From a virus, in the IMG/VR virus record IMGVR_UViG_3300047629_000010, positions 1-37,643 of that record: 37,643 bases of DNA. One strand, given 5' to 3'. The notes beneath the pieces were generated by a model that made no database searches, was not told where the DNA came from, and saw only the letters and a program-made list of their open reading frames with translations. The position numbers and the translations under genes were made by a program. Below are positions 12,448 through 20,875 of this stretch, piece by piece. How positions within the stretch are numbered: the stretch's first letter is position 1; each line of letters opens with the position of its first letter.

Positions 12448-12902
12448 TCCGTCGAAAACCCCCCCTCCGCAAAGTCGGCCTCCGGGCGAAGTCTCTGGGG
12501 CTGAGGAGGTCGAAGGGGCGAACCAACTACAAAGAGCGGCTTTGGAAGGTGTTCAGCGAATTTATCCGTCGTAGAGAAGCCGATCCGCACACGGGCCTAG
12601 TCGCTTGTGTGACCTGTGGAAAGCAGGATCACTGGAAAAACATGGACGCGGGCCACTACCATGCCCGCACGACAGGGCTTGCCCTTTACTTCCACGAGGC
12701 GAACGTGTGGCCCCAATGCACCGGCTGTAATAGGTTCCGTCACGGAAATATCCCGGCTTTCTCGCTTTTCTTACAGAACCGATTCGGCCCGGGGATTCTT
12801 CCAGAGCTGGACGAGATACGAAGGACGTTCCGGAAGATCAGCGAGACGGATTATTTGGAGCTAATCGCTGAGTATCAAAAGAAGTTGGAGGCGTTGCCGT
12901 GA
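12444..12902 (+). CDS. ninG: NinG/Rap family recombination protein
   Basis: This 152-residue protein matches the lambda NinG (Rap) family. It has a basic N-terminus, CVTCGKQDHWKNMDAGHYH (about residues 55 to 73), then NVWPQCTGCNRFRHGN (about 90 to 105), and a helical C-terminus. The Cys and His residues form the zinc-containing HNH-like fold of this family. Rap is a structure-specific endonuclease acting on branched recombination intermediates, so it could work with the ERF annealing protein at 2007. ATG 12444 overlaps the previous TGA. The C-terminus (TDYLELIAEYQKKLE) also fits. Confidence 0.85.
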   Translation: MIRRKPPLRKVGLRAKSLGLRRSKGRTNYKERLWKVFSEFIRRREADPHTGLVACVTCGKQDHWKNMDAGHYHARTTGLALYFHEANVWPQCTGCNRFRHGNIPAFSLFLQNRFGPGILPELDEIRRTFRKISETDYLELIAEYQKKLEALP

Positions 12903-13117
12903 GAGCCAAGACCCGTCCACGAGGCACGAAGCACCTCTGCCTTTTGCAGATCGCCGTCAGTCAACGCATGAAGGACTACGCGACTTTGAAAGCGATTCAA
13001 GCGACACGCGAAAAGGGTAAATTCGTTTCGGTTTCTGACTGGTGTCGGAAGAAGCTGTTCCCGAGAGATTGGGGGTCGGAATTTCAGTGGTTGAAGATGA
13101 ACCCGGAGGAAAAATGA
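12899..13117 (+). CDS. Small basic hypothetical protein
   Basis: A 72-residue protein starting at a GTG that overlaps the previous TGA. It is basic and helical (KDYATLKAIQATREKG, DWCRKKLFPRDWGSEFQWL). No recognised domain. Its end overlaps the next start. Its position after ninG suggests DNA metabolism or regulation, but this is only positional. Confidence 0.55.
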   Translation: MRAKTRPRGTKHLCLLQIAVSQRMKDYATLKAIQATREKGKFVSVSDWCRKKLFPRDWGSEFQWLKMNPEEK

Positions 13118-13425
13118 CACGCATCGAATTTTCGAAACAAGAAAAAGCCCCCTTGTGGTGTCAGAAAAACATTCAGCGCATGATGGGGATGATTCTTCGC
13201 GATAAGCGCATGGGGCGTCCGGTTCCGCTTGAAGTGAGAATGTCGAAAGAAGCTTTGGACTATTTCAAATCGTTCTTGAAATCCGAGGCGTATTACTTCG
13301 ATCCTCTTCTCCCAAAGATCGACTTCATGGGCGTTTCGGTGTTTTACAGCGAAAAACTTCCTCCCTTCACCTTCGCCACCACGCGCCTCTCCGATCAGGC
13401 GGCAAAATTGGTGATCCGCAAATGA
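13114..13425 (+). CDS. Hypothetical protein
   Basis: A 103-residue protein with an ATG 12 bases after CGGAGGA and a coupling overlap at both ends. It has a helical N-terminus (WCQKNIQRMMGMILRDKRMG) and a beta-rich C-terminus (FMGVSVFYSEKLPPFTFATT). No family was recognised. The frame is open further upstream, but the ribosome-binding site fixes the start here. Confidence 0.6.
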   Translation: MTRIEFSKQEKAPLWCQKNIQRMMGMILRDKRMGRPVPLEVRMSKEALDYFKSFLKSEAYYFDPLLPKIDFMGVSVFYSEKLPPFTFATTRLSDQAAKLVIRK

Positions 13426-14123
13426 GCCGACCCCTATGGGACAAGATCGCCGACCGATTCCGCTGGCGAGATAATTTCACTCGAACGGAATGGCTCAAGA
13501 AATACCACGACTTCGCCCACGATCAACGGGAATTTCTTTTTTTGAGCATCGCCCGTTTCTGCCACATCAACCGCCCGATTGAAGGGTACTATTTTGAATT
13601 TGGGTGTCATGAAGCCAATACGATGCGCCAAGCGTGGAGACATACCCGGCACCTGTTTAACTGGACGTATGTGGCTTTCGATTCTTTTGAGGGATTTCCG
13701 GAACCCAGTGCAGAAGACAGGTCCGAAGTGTTCCAGAAAGGACGATGCGCCACGAGCGAAGTGGAGTTCATCCGCCGCGTGACAAAAGCTGGGATGCCTC
13801 GGGAAAGACTGTTGACCGTTCCGGGGTTCTATGAAAATTCCCTGAACGATTTCGCCAAATTCCATCTCCCCAAGAAAGCCGCGGTGATCTATATCGACTG
13901 CGACCTGTATGTTTCGACGAAAACCGTTCTGGATTGGATCGTCCCATTCTTTCAGAAAGGAACCATCATTGTTTTCGATGACTGGCAGTGCTATTCCGGC
14001 GATCCGATGAAGGGTCAAAAGCGGGCATGGAGTGAATTTACCGAAGCGCATCCGACCCTTTGTTTTGAAGAATGGATTTCCACGAACGAGGCGAAAGCGT
14101 TTATTTATTTGGGGTCTGTTTAA
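13422..14123 (+). CDS. TylF/MycF-type SAM-dependent O-methyltransferase
   Basis: This 233-residue protein fits the TylF (macrocin O-methyltransferase) family. The SAM-binding strand is FEFGCHEANT (residues 58 to 67), followed by YVAFDSFEGFPEP (83 to 95), where the family places an acidic SAM-ribose contact. The metal-binding acids are in YIDCDLYVST (157 to 166) and IVFDDW (183 to 188). Family members methylate sugar or small-molecule hydroxyls. In a phage it might modify a host glycan, a nucleotide or a virion component; the substrate is unknown. It is the last gene before the late promoter. Confidence 0.8.
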   Translation: MSRPLWDKIADRFRWRDNFTRTEWLKKYHDFAHDQREFLFLSIARFCHINRPIEGYYFEFGCHEANTMRQAWRHTRHLFNWTYVAFDSFEGFPEPSAEDRSEVFQKGRCATSEVEFIRRVTKAGMPRERLLTVPGFYENSLNDFAKFHLPKKAAVIYIDCDLYVSTKTVLDWIVPFFQKGTIIVFDDWQCYSGDPMKGQKRAWSEFTEAHPTLCFEEWISTNEAKAFIYLGSV

Positions 14124-14132
14124 AATAACCCT

Positions 14133-14161
14133 TGAAATCCATCCGTTCCCGGCCTAAACTT
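14133..14161 (+). promoter_or_regulatory. Sigma70-like promoter P3 for the late genes, predicted leaderless transcript
   Basis: The -35 box TTGAAA (14133..14138), a 17-base spacer and the -10 box TAAACT (14156..14161) are followed after 8 bases by ATG 14170. There is no Shine-Dalgarno before that ATG. This is the strongest match of the three promoters of this design and it precedes the packaging and virion genes. Confidence 0.7.
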
Positions 14162-14169
14162 CCCACGAA

Positions 14170-14508
14170 ATGCCAAGAGACTGGAAGAAAGGCGAGAGCG
14201 GCAACCCGATTGGGACGGTTAAAGGTCTGCACAGCAAGCGGGCCTTTCGCCTCTACGACCTGCTGAACAACGAGGGGTTCGAGTTCGCCTCCGAAGCCAT
14301 CAAGGCTTTCAAGGCGCTCCCGGACGGCAAGAAGTGGGAAGAGTTGAAATGTCTCTTGCCCTACATCGTCCCGACCCTCGTTCCCGCTGACCCTGAGCCT
14401 GCCTCGACCCCCGAAGATTCCCGCAAATCTGCTGAGGCGACCTTGAAACTCATGCGCGAGCTGGAAAACTCCGCGATCAACCCACGCGCCGAAGGCTCCG
14501 ATGCCTGA
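14170..14508 (+). CDS. terS: Putative small terminase subunit (DUF5681-like N-terminus)
   Basis: This 112-residue protein begins PRDWKKGESGNPIGTVKG, the (K)KGQSGNP-type motif of DUF5681 proteins, which lie beside large terminases. The remaining helical region, with an acidic Pro-rich stretch and a helical tail, would suit an oligomeric small terminase. It overlaps the large terminase gene by 8 bases. It is the leaderless first gene after promoter P3. The small-terminase function rests on motif and position. Confidence 0.7.
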   Translation: MPRDWKKGESGNPIGTVKGLHSKRAFRLYDLLNNEGFEFASEAIKAFKALPDGKKWEELKCLLPYIVPTLVPADPEPASTPEDSRKSAEATLKLMRELENSAINPRAEGSDA

Positions 14509-15976
14509 GGTTCTTGACGGCTACACCGAAGCTCAGATTTCGGAGGCCGTCCGTCAGTTCTGGAAGATAGGGCGACTCAAATACAAGCTCCAACCCCGCC
14601 AGAGAGAAGCCTACGAAGCGATCAAGAGCGCCCCTTTCATCGAAGAGCCTTACGTTTTGGTAGCGACGCGTGGTTTCGGGAAAACCTTCATCGACTGTAC
14701 CATCGCGCTCGAAGCCACGCGCCGACACAGAAACGCCAATGTCTTAATCATCTCCTCGACTCTCAAGAAGCTCCGCACCATCGTTCAACCCGCTTTTGAC
14801 ACCCTGCTCGAAGATTGCCCACCGGAGTTCCAGCCGAAATACGACCGGCAGGATTCCGTCTATGCGTTCCCGTCGGGTGTCAATGTTCACCTCGTTGCCG
14901 CAGAAAAAGGACACATCAAGGACATTCGCGGAATTCACAACGTGGTACTGGTCATCATCGACGAAGCCGGATTCTTTGGCGACGAAGATGATTCATTTCC
15001 GTTGGATCAGGTCATCGAGAACATCATCAACCCGATGTTCGTTCGTTCGGAGGTCCGGGGAAGGGTCATCATCACGACAACCCCCCCAGATACGCCAAAC
15101 CATCCAGTGAAGAAATACTGGGAAGCCGCCAGTCTCGTGAAGTGTACGGCGACCTTCGACATCTACCAATCCGACCTGCCCCCGGAACGGATCGAAGAAG
15201 AAAAGAGACGGTGCAAAGATCCTCTTGCATGGCGCAGAGAACGGCTTTGCGAGTGGGTTGTGGACGAGTCCCGCCTGATTATCCCGGAATGGAAATCAGC
15301 CCTGTACGTTCAGGAAGTCGAGAAAGACCCGTTCTTCGAGTTCTACCACAAGTATCAGGCTCTCGACACGGGGGTCCGGGACTTCACGATCAACCTTCAT
15401 GGGTACTACCATTTCAAGCGCGCCGCGCTCGTTTTGGAGGATGAAAACCTCCTGAAAGGGGAGATGGTCCGAACCGACCTTCTCGCCACGGAAATCAAGG
15501 CCAGCGAAGTCAGGCTGGGGTATAAGAAGATCCACCGAAGAATCGGCGACAACAACAACCTGATTATCCTTCAAGACCTGTCGGGAATTCACGGCCTGCC
15601 CTTCATCCCGACAACCAAGGACGAACTGTTCGCGATGGTGAATGAAGTTCGTCTGTGGATCAACGCTGGGCGTCTGTTCGTCCATCCCCGCATGGTCTAC
15701 ACGATTGGATGCTTGGAAAACGGCATCTGGACGAAAGACCACAAGGAGTTTGGGCGTTCGGCGACGTTCGGCCACTTCGACGCCCTCGCGGCCCTCTGCT
15801 ACCTCATCCGTCACATCGACACGAACACGAACCCGATTCCCCCGCTTCTCGGTCTATCTCAAAACACGCACTCAATCCCCGCAGAGAAGCAGGCGACCAA
15901 GACCTACAACACGTTGAAAGGCGCGCTCGGGATCAAGAAGCAGTTGAGCGCAACGCAGGGCGTATGGCGACGGTAA
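14501..15976 (+). CDS. terL: Large terminase subunit
   Basis: This 491-residue protein is the ATPase/nuclease that cuts and pumps phage DNA into the prohead. Walker A is ATRGFGKT (residues 55 to 62), Walker B VLVIIDEAG (149 to 157) and the coupling motif ITTTPP (190 to 195). A RNase H-like nuclease domain starts at about residue 285 with ALDTGVRDFT; its further acidic positions include LQDLSG and the later FDALAALCYL helix. The size is normal for the family. ATG 14501 lies within the end of the small-subunit gene. Confidence 0.93.
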   Translation: MPEVLDGYTEAQISEAVRQFWKIGRLKYKLQPRQREAYEAIKSAPFIEEPYVLVATRGFGKTFIDCTIALEATRRHRNANVLIISSTLKKLRTIVQPAFDTLLEDCPPEFQPKYDRQDSVYAFPSGVNVHLVAAEKGHIKDIRGIHNVVLVIIDEAGFFGDEDDSFPLDQVIENIINPMFVRSEVRGRVIITTTPPDTPNHPVKKYWEAASLVKCTATFDIYQSDLPPERIEEEKRRCKDPLAWRRERLCEWVVDESRLIIPEWKSALYVQEVEKDPFFEFYHKYQALDTGVRDFTINLHGYYHFKRAALVLEDENLLKGEMVRTDLLATEIKASEVRLGYKKIHRRIGDNNNLIILQDLSGIHGLPFIPTTKDELFAMVNEVRLWINAGRLFVHPRMVYTIGCLENGIWTKDHKEFGRSATFGHFDALAALCYLIRHIDTNTNPIPPLLGLSQNTHSIPAEKQATKTYNTLKGALGIKKQLSATQGVWRR

Positions 15977-16305
15977 ACCAACACGAAGCCATGTCAAATA
16001 CGCAGACAGGGGGGAAGATTCAGAAAATACCTGTCAACGATTCTAGCTTTCTACAGGAATTCGTGTATGATAGCGGCAATTTGACATTGACGGTGACCAT
16101 GAAAGACGGGGGAACGTACACGCACTACTTCATTTTCCCCGTCGTGGTTCAGCAGTTGATCGAGTCGCCTTCAAAGGGATCGTTCTATGCGAAGAACATC
16201 AAAGGCAAAGGCCCCTCACAAAGGATCATTTCTAAGACGGTTGGCCGCAAACCGTCAACTCAAACAAATAAAAAACACCGGGAGAACACAAATGGAAAAC
16301 GCTGA
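15964..16305 (+). CDS. KTSC domain protein
   Basis: This 113-residue protein overlaps the end of terL by 13 bases. Residues about 40 to 85 read as a KTSC domain: VYDSGNLTLTVTMKDGGTY..., a central aromatic HYFIFPVVVQQLI, then SPSKGSFYAKNIKGK. KTSC is a small beta-rich domain found in phage and lysyl-tRNA-synthetase-linked proteins, with no settled activity. The C-terminus is basic. An ATG at 15991 is an alternative start. Confidence 0.75.
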   Translation: MATVNQHEAMSNTQTGGKIQKIPVNDSSFLQEFVYDSGNLTLTVTMKDGGTYTHYFIFPVVVQQLIESPSKGSFYAKNIKGKGPSQRIISKTVGRKPSTQTNKKHRENTNGKR

Positions 16306-16603
16306 AACGCCGCAACACGTCACCGATCCGACCAGAATCGAAAACATCAAGGCCACGATCTACACGATTGAGGGCCTTTTTCACGCCGTCAATGCCGCCT
16401 CGTTCCCGCTGTCTTGGCACGATGCGGTAAAGCGCGGCATGAATTTCATGAACGGGATGCACACCCAACTTTTGACTCAGCTCCCCCCCGAAGTCGTAGC
16501 GGCGATTCGGGCGAACCCGAACGAGCAAGCCCCCGCACAAGCCCCGGCAACGGCCTCAGAAGCCCCTCAGACGAACGAAAGCCCCATTCAGGTGGTGAAC
16601 TAA
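16292..16603 (+). CDS. Hypothetical protein with Ala/Pro-rich tail
   Basis: A 103-residue protein with GGGAGA upstream of the ATG. A helical N-terminal part (ATIYTIEGLFHAVNAASF, MNFMNGMHTQLLTQL) is followed by a disordered tail with APAQAPATASEAP. It lies between terminase and portal, where phages often encode small head-associated proteins. No family was recognised. Confidence 0.6.
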   Translation: MENAETPQHVTDPTRIENIKATIYTIEGLFHAVNAASFPLSWHDAVKRGMNFMNGMHTQLLTQLPPEVVAAIRANPNEQAPAQAPATASEAPQTNESPIQVVN

Positions 16604-16604
16604 C

Positions 16605-16904
16605 ATGGGCTGGCCCAAAGGCGTTCCCCGAGGCGATGAGAAGAAACAGCGCAACCACCGCAAAGCCCTCGACGCTCACCCGATTGTCGATCTCCGCAAG
16701 TTCGATATCGTCATCACCCTCGAACATCTGCACGATGGCCCCTTCGCCGGACTCTGGCAACTCGGCAGGCTTCATTCGAACGGTCAACTCGAAGTTCTCA
16801 CCGACGCCAACTCCAAAGCTCAGTGCCTTCAAATGGCCATTCACGAGATCCAGCGGGCCGGGGTGGATCACGCCTCAACAATCCCCGTCGGTTTGACCGA
16901 TTGA
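16605..16904 (+). CDS. Hypothetical protein
   Basis: A 99-residue protein one base after the previous stop. It begins GWPKGVPRGDEKKQR, a basic motif resembling the KG.P.G start of packaging-associated proteins such as the DUF5681-like gene at 14170. A mixed alpha/beta domain (FDIVITLEHLHDGPFAGLWQLG) follows. The function is unknown. Confidence 0.6.
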   Translation: MGWPKGVPRGDEKKQRNHRKALDAHPIVDLRKFDIVITLEHLHDGPFAGLWQLGRLHSNGQLEVLTDANSKAQCLQMAIHEIQRAGVDHASTIPVGLTD

Positions 16905-16906
16905 AC

Positions 16907-17200
16907 ATGGCTACTTTAAACGGAATCGGCCAGAAAATCCCGGACTTGACCCTTCTTCCCGAAGAAGCCGCCCACGTCCGAAAGATCGTCTCTCTGGCCT
17001 ACCCAGAAAAGTACGAAGTTCTCATGCGCCTCAACCACGAAGACTTCCGAACGTGGCTTTACGGGCAGGACCCGCTCGTCCAGTTGGTGCGTTCAGGAGA
17101 TGAACATTTCAAGAATCTTCTGAAATATCAACGTTCTAAGTCATTTTGGCAGAAAGTCTTTGATGCCGTGTGGAGGTGGTCCAATGGGTTTGGTTACTAA
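16907..17200 (+). CDS. Hypothetical protein
   Basis: A 97-residue helical protein (LPEEAAHVRKIVSLAYPEKYEVLMRL, FRTWLYGQDPLVQLV) with a basic, Trp-rich end. The gene starts two bases after the previous stop and its end overlaps the next gene by 17 bases. No family was recognised. It lies in the packaging region. Confidence 0.58.
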   Translation: MATLNGIGQKIPDLTLLPEEAAHVRKIVSLAYPEKYEVLMRLNHEDFRTWLYGQDPLVQLVRSGDEHFKNLLKYQRSKSFWQKVFDAVWRWSNGFGY

Positions 17201-17489
17201 AATCGGCCTTTGGCTCGACAAACGCTTCCCTGAAAAGGTTAGCGCTGAAGAGGTTTGGAGCAATATCTCGAAACTTTCTGAAGTTTGCGCCGAAGCGAAA
17301 TCCCTCGGAAGTTCGGCCCATTCCGAGATCGCCGACCTGAAAGAACGCCTCTCGAAAGTCGAAGCCTTGAACGCTCAGATGGCCGACCAGATCAAATCCG
17401 TCCGCGACTTCGCGCAGATCAAATCCAGAGTTGTTCCGTCGGCTCCGAACGGCCAGCTTCTTAAAACACCCCCCGGCATCGCCCGATGA
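17184..17489 (+). CDS. Coiled-coil hypothetical protein
   Basis: A 101-residue protein with GGAGGTGG just upstream. Residues about 20 to 75 are a coiled coil (EIADLKERLSKVEALNAQMADQIKSVRDFA), and a short flexible tail follows. The stop overlaps the portal ATG. It could be a head-associated or regulatory protein. No family was recognised. Confidence 0.6.
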   Translation: MGLVTKIGLWLDKRFPEKVSAEEVWSNISKLSEVCAEAKSLGSSAHSEIADLKERLSKVEALNAQMADQIKSVRDFAQIKSRVVPSAPNGQLLKTPPGIAR

Positions 17490-19561
17490 CCCGATACATC
17501 GACCTCCAACCCGTCAAGGACACCGACCTCGAAGAATACTTCGCGGCGCAGGACGTTGACGATTGCGTGTCGATGACGATTGAGAAGATCGAAGAATATT
17601 ACGCGGAGATGAACCGCACGGGCCGGATCAACCTTTACCGGAACGCTTTCGTGAAGTTCTATCAGGGCTTCATTCTGAAAGGTGCCGTCTATCATTCCGG
17701 GCAGGAAGGCGAACTGCTGAACAGCTACGAGAACCACTACGCGAACCTCATCACGCACATGGTGAACATGGTCTGCCAGCAGAAACTCAGCTACGAGCCT
17801 CAGGCCGTGACTTCCGAAGGCTTGGCCCTCGACCAGTTGAAGCTCGCCAAGGGTCTGCTGTACCAGTATGCGAACCGTCCGGATATTGACCTTGACGGCA
17901 AGCTCCGTACCGCCGCAGAGATGTCTCAGGTGTTCACCGAGTGTTACGTTTTCGTTCTCTGGGACAAGCACAAGGGCCGTTTGATCGCGACCGACGTTCA
18001 GGAAGGCGAGGACGGAGAACAGACGCAGGGGCCGCAGATCAAGGAAGGCGAGAACATCATCGAAGTCGCCAGCCCGTTCGACGTGATCGTGGACACGACC
18101 CTTCCTTCAAACGCTCAAAAGAAGTGGGTCATCTACCGGAGATGGGAAAACAAGTTCGACCTCGCCGCAGAATACCCGGATTGGTCGGCTGAGATCGTCC
18201 ACTTGACCTCTGGCGGGATGGTTCAGGACACGCAGTTGACCTATTCCATCTCCCAAAGCTCCGACCTTTTGCCGGTTTACTACCTGTTCCACGAGAAAAG
18301 CGCCGCTGTTCCTGAGGGACGGCTGACCAAATTTATCGATTCCCGCATCATCTTGGCCGATGGCGATTTGGGCTACCGCGAGATGCCCGGATACCGGATC
18401 GCCACGCGCGAGCTTTGGGGTTCGCCTTACGGCTACTCCCGGGCTTGCGACCTTTTGCCGATTCAGGAGACGATTGACCGCTTGGTAAGCGCCATCATCA
18501 CGAACCAGCTCACCTTCGCAACCCAGAACATCCTCATCTCGAAAGGCTCGGACATCCAGTGGGAGAACCTCTACGGTGGTTTGAACGTGATCGAGTGGGA
18601 TTCCAGCATGGGAGAGGCTGGCAAACCGGCGGCCTTGCAACTCACCTCGACGCCGCAGGAAGTGTTCACGTTCTTGGACCGTTGCGTCACCACGATGGGG
18701 ACGCTGGCGGGGATCAATGAGGCCATCAAGGGCAACCCGGATTTGATGCTGAAAGGTCAAGTCTCCGGCGCGGCTCTGGCGCTCATGTCCTCCAACTCCA
18801 TCCAGTTCAACAACGACTTTCAGAAGGCTTACGTTCGCCTCGCTGAACAGGTCGGCTCCGCTTTGCTCCACAACGTGCAGGACTTCGGGTTCGTGGACAT
18901 GGGCAACGGCAAGTCATCCACCCGGGAAGGAATGAGCCTGTCGGCCACGAACAAATACTACCGGCGTCCCTTTGGTCAGAAAGACCTCTCGAACGTCGAT
19001 AAAGTGATCGTGCGCTACGGAAATCCCCTTTCCCAGACGACCTCGGGCCGGATGCAGATCGCGGAGTACGCGAAAGACATGGGCTTGGTCAAAACCGTGG
19101 CTGACCTGCTTGAAGTGATGGAGACAGGGACCCTGGAACCCGCTCTGGACGCCCCAGAAGCCCAAATGCGGCTCATAAAAGAAGAAAACGAGGAGATGAT
19201 GCTTGGGAACGTTCCGCCCGTTCTCTGGGCCGACGACCACGTTACGCACATCCCCGAACATCTGGCCAAGATCGCCAATCTGGACGTGAGAAAAGACGCG
19301 AAGATCATTCAGGCGTGCAAGGCGCACGTGGATCAGCACGTCCAAGCCCTTCGCACGATGGACCCGATTCTCGCGGGCCTGCTTCATCAGCCCATCATCC
19401 CCCCGCCCGCGCCCCCTGCCGCTCCTCCGGCACAACCGAGACCCGCTGGACCTATGCAGTCCCATCCGGTCCCATCCGGTCCCCCGGCGCGTCCGGGGAT
19501 GCCCGCTCAGAACAACGCCGGTTTGCCTCAGAGCGTCCCGATGCCCGTGGGCGCACCTTAA
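17486..19561 (+). CDS. Portal protein
   Basis: A 691-residue protein at the normal portal position, after the terminase and before the scaffold and capsid genes. Its length and composition match podovirus-type portals: a long alpha/beta body (about 1 to 590) with segments such as YENHYANLITHMVNMVCQQ and RELWGSPYGYSRACDLLPIQ, then a C-terminal Pro/Ala-rich disordered tail (about 630 to 691). The portal is the 12-subunit ring through which DNA enters and leaves. The motif evidence is modest; the assignment rests on size, order and overall pattern. Confidence 0.82.
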   Translation: MTRYIDLQPVKDTDLEEYFAAQDVDDCVSMTIEKIEEYYAEMNRTGRINLYRNAFVKFYQGFILKGAVYHSGQEGELLNSYENHYANLITHMVNMVCQQKLSYEPQAVTSEGLALDQLKLAKGLLYQYANRPDIDLDGKLRTAAEMSQVFTECYVFVLWDKHKGRLIATDVQEGEDGEQTQGPQIKEGENIIEVASPFDVIVDTTLPSNAQKKWVIYRRWENKFDLAAEYPDWSAEIVHLTSGGMVQDTQLTYSISQSSDLLPVYYLFHEKSAAVPEGRLTKFIDSRIILADGDLGYREMPGYRIATRELWGSPYGYSRACDLLPIQETIDRLVSAIITNQLTFATQNILISKGSDIQWENLYGGLNVIEWDSSMGEAGKPAALQLTSTPQEVFTFLDRCVTTMGTLAGINEAIKGNPDLMLKGQVSGAALALMSSNSIQFNNDFQKAYVRLAEQVGSALLHNVQDFGFVDMGNGKSSTREGMSLSATNKYYRRPFGQKDLSNVDKVIVRYGNPLSQTTSGRMQIAEYAKDMGLVKTVADLLEVMETGTLEPALDAPEAQMRLIKEENEEMMLGNVPPVLWADDHVTHIPEHLAKIANLDVRKDAKIIQACKAHVDQHVQALRTMDPILAGLLHQPIIPPPAPPAAPPAQPRPAGPMQSHPVPSGPPARPGMPAQNNAGLPQSVPMPVGAP

Positions 19562-19571
19562 AGGAGATCCC

Positions 19572-19982
19572 ATGAAACGTCTAATCGCTCTCATCGCCCT
19601 TCTTAGCCTCGCTTGTCCGGTTCACGCCGCCACGTCTTACGGGCTGTCCTTCGACACGGAAACTGGTCTTGTCGTGGTTTCCACGGCCAGCGCAACAAGG
19701 CTTTTCACGAAAGCCACGGGTCAGGGAATCACCAAGCGAGTCATCATCAACAACACGGGGTTCAACCTGTTCCTGTCCAGCTACTCCGTGACGATGACCA
19801 CAACCCCGCCAACGACCGTCGGACAGACCACAGGTGCTTTCTACGTCCCTCCGACCACTTCGATCACGTTGGACGGCTCCGGTTCGCCTTACGTGGGCGA
19901 TCTCTGGGGTATTCTGGCCTCAACCTCAAGCACGGGTGTCGCGGCGACCGCAACCGCTGTTGGGAGAGTCGGCGTCCGGTGA
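19572..19982 (+). CDS. Secreted or envelope-directed protein in the head-gene block
   Basis: This 136-residue protein has AAGGAG before the ATG and a clear Sec signal peptide: basic KR, a hydrophobic core (LIALIALLSLACPVHA) and a probable cleavage site at HA/AT, after about residue 19. The mature part is Thr/Ser-rich and beta-like (VVVSTASATRLFTKA, VIINNTGFNLFLSSY), resembling small capsid-decoration or spike proteins. A signal peptide is unexpected for a virion protein. It is followed by two more signal-peptide genes within 2 kb. Confidence 0.68.
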   Translation: MKRLIALIALLSLACPVHAATSYGLSFDTETGLVVVSTASATRLFTKATGQGITKRVIINNTGFNLFLSSYSVTMTTTPPTTVGQTTGAFYVPPTTSITLDGSGSPYVGDLWGILASTSSTGVAATATAVGRVGVR

Positions 19983-20863
19983 AGTTCGCCGCCTTCATCG
20001 CGGCTCTGTTCCTCTCGCCTGCCGCCTTTGCCGGCGGGACGGGAAGCGGGTCGGGACTCGATACCGTGTCCGTCTCTGGCGCGCTTGTGGGTGGAGGTGG
20101 ACCGGGTATCGACAATCTCGCGCCGACGGGTGTTGTGATCAGCCCACCGCCGCCTCCTTTTACGCCCGCGTCGCTTTCAGGTATCACGGCATTTTGGGAC
20201 TTCAATAATTCTTCATCTCTCAGTGGCAGCGGCGGGTTTATCTCTCAAGTGGCCGATACGATTGCCGGTCACAACATGGTGCAGGCCAGCGGACCCAATC
20301 AACCGCAGGCAGGGTCCGGCGGCGGATTCAACAATCGGAATTACGCGATTTTCAGCAGCGCGGCTTTTCGGTTCATGCAAGCGGCCAGCTTTGCGGTGTT
20401 TGGAAGCAATCAGTTTTCGATTGCCTGTCGAGTCACTGGCGCGGTTCAGCAAAATAAAATGGTTTTGGGGCGCGGAGCGATAGGAACCTCCTGTGAATTC
20501 TTCCTTGGAACTGGAAACACGGGACAGACGAAAATCCGCTACGAAGTCAGTGACGTTGTAAATGGAACGATTTTGGAATCAGCCGGGGATGCTTACAACA
20601 GCACATGGCAAACCCTCGTCGTGACGTGGGACGGGACCACGATGAATATGTACGTCAACAGCACGACGCCCGATGCGAACTCTTCCAATCCTTCCCCGGC
20701 TCCCGTGACAACGACGACGAATCTTGTGGACATGGGCGCGCGCGATAATGGAAGTGGCATGTCTCCGGGTAACTATTTCACGGGGAGCATCGAATATGTC
20801 GCGACGTATAACCGGGCTTTGAATGCCACGGAAATCGGGCAATTGATCAACTACGGTAGCTAG
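19979..20863 (+). CDS. Signal-peptide LamG/concanavalin-like protein
   Basis: A 294-residue protein starting at a GTG that overlaps the previous stop. Residues 1 to 18 form a signal peptide (KFAAFIAALFLSPAAFA, cleavage before GG). A Gly- and Pro-rich linker follows to about residue 65. Residues about 70 to 290 form a LamG-like jelly roll with GITAFWDFNN, WQTLVVTWDGTTMNMYVN and a final GSIEYVATYNRALNATEIGQL. That final segment is the standard ending of LamG-type domains. Such domains bind glycans or proteins. Confidence 0.8.
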   Translation: MKFAAFIAALFLSPAAFAGGTGSGSGLDTVSVSGALVGGGGPGIDNLAPTGVVISPPPPPFTPASLSGITAFWDFNNSSSLSGSGGFISQVADTIAGHNMVQASGPNQPQAGSGGGFNNRNYAIFSSAAFRFMQAASFAVFGSNQFSIACRVTGAVQQNKMVLGRGAIGTSCEFFLGTGNTGQTKIRYEVSDVVNGTILESAGDAYNSTWQTLVVTWDGTTMNMYVNSTTPDANSSNPSPAPVTTTTNLVDMGARDNGSGMSPGNYFTGSIEYVATYNRALNATEIGQLINYGS

Positions 20864-20875
20864 AGGAGAAAATCA

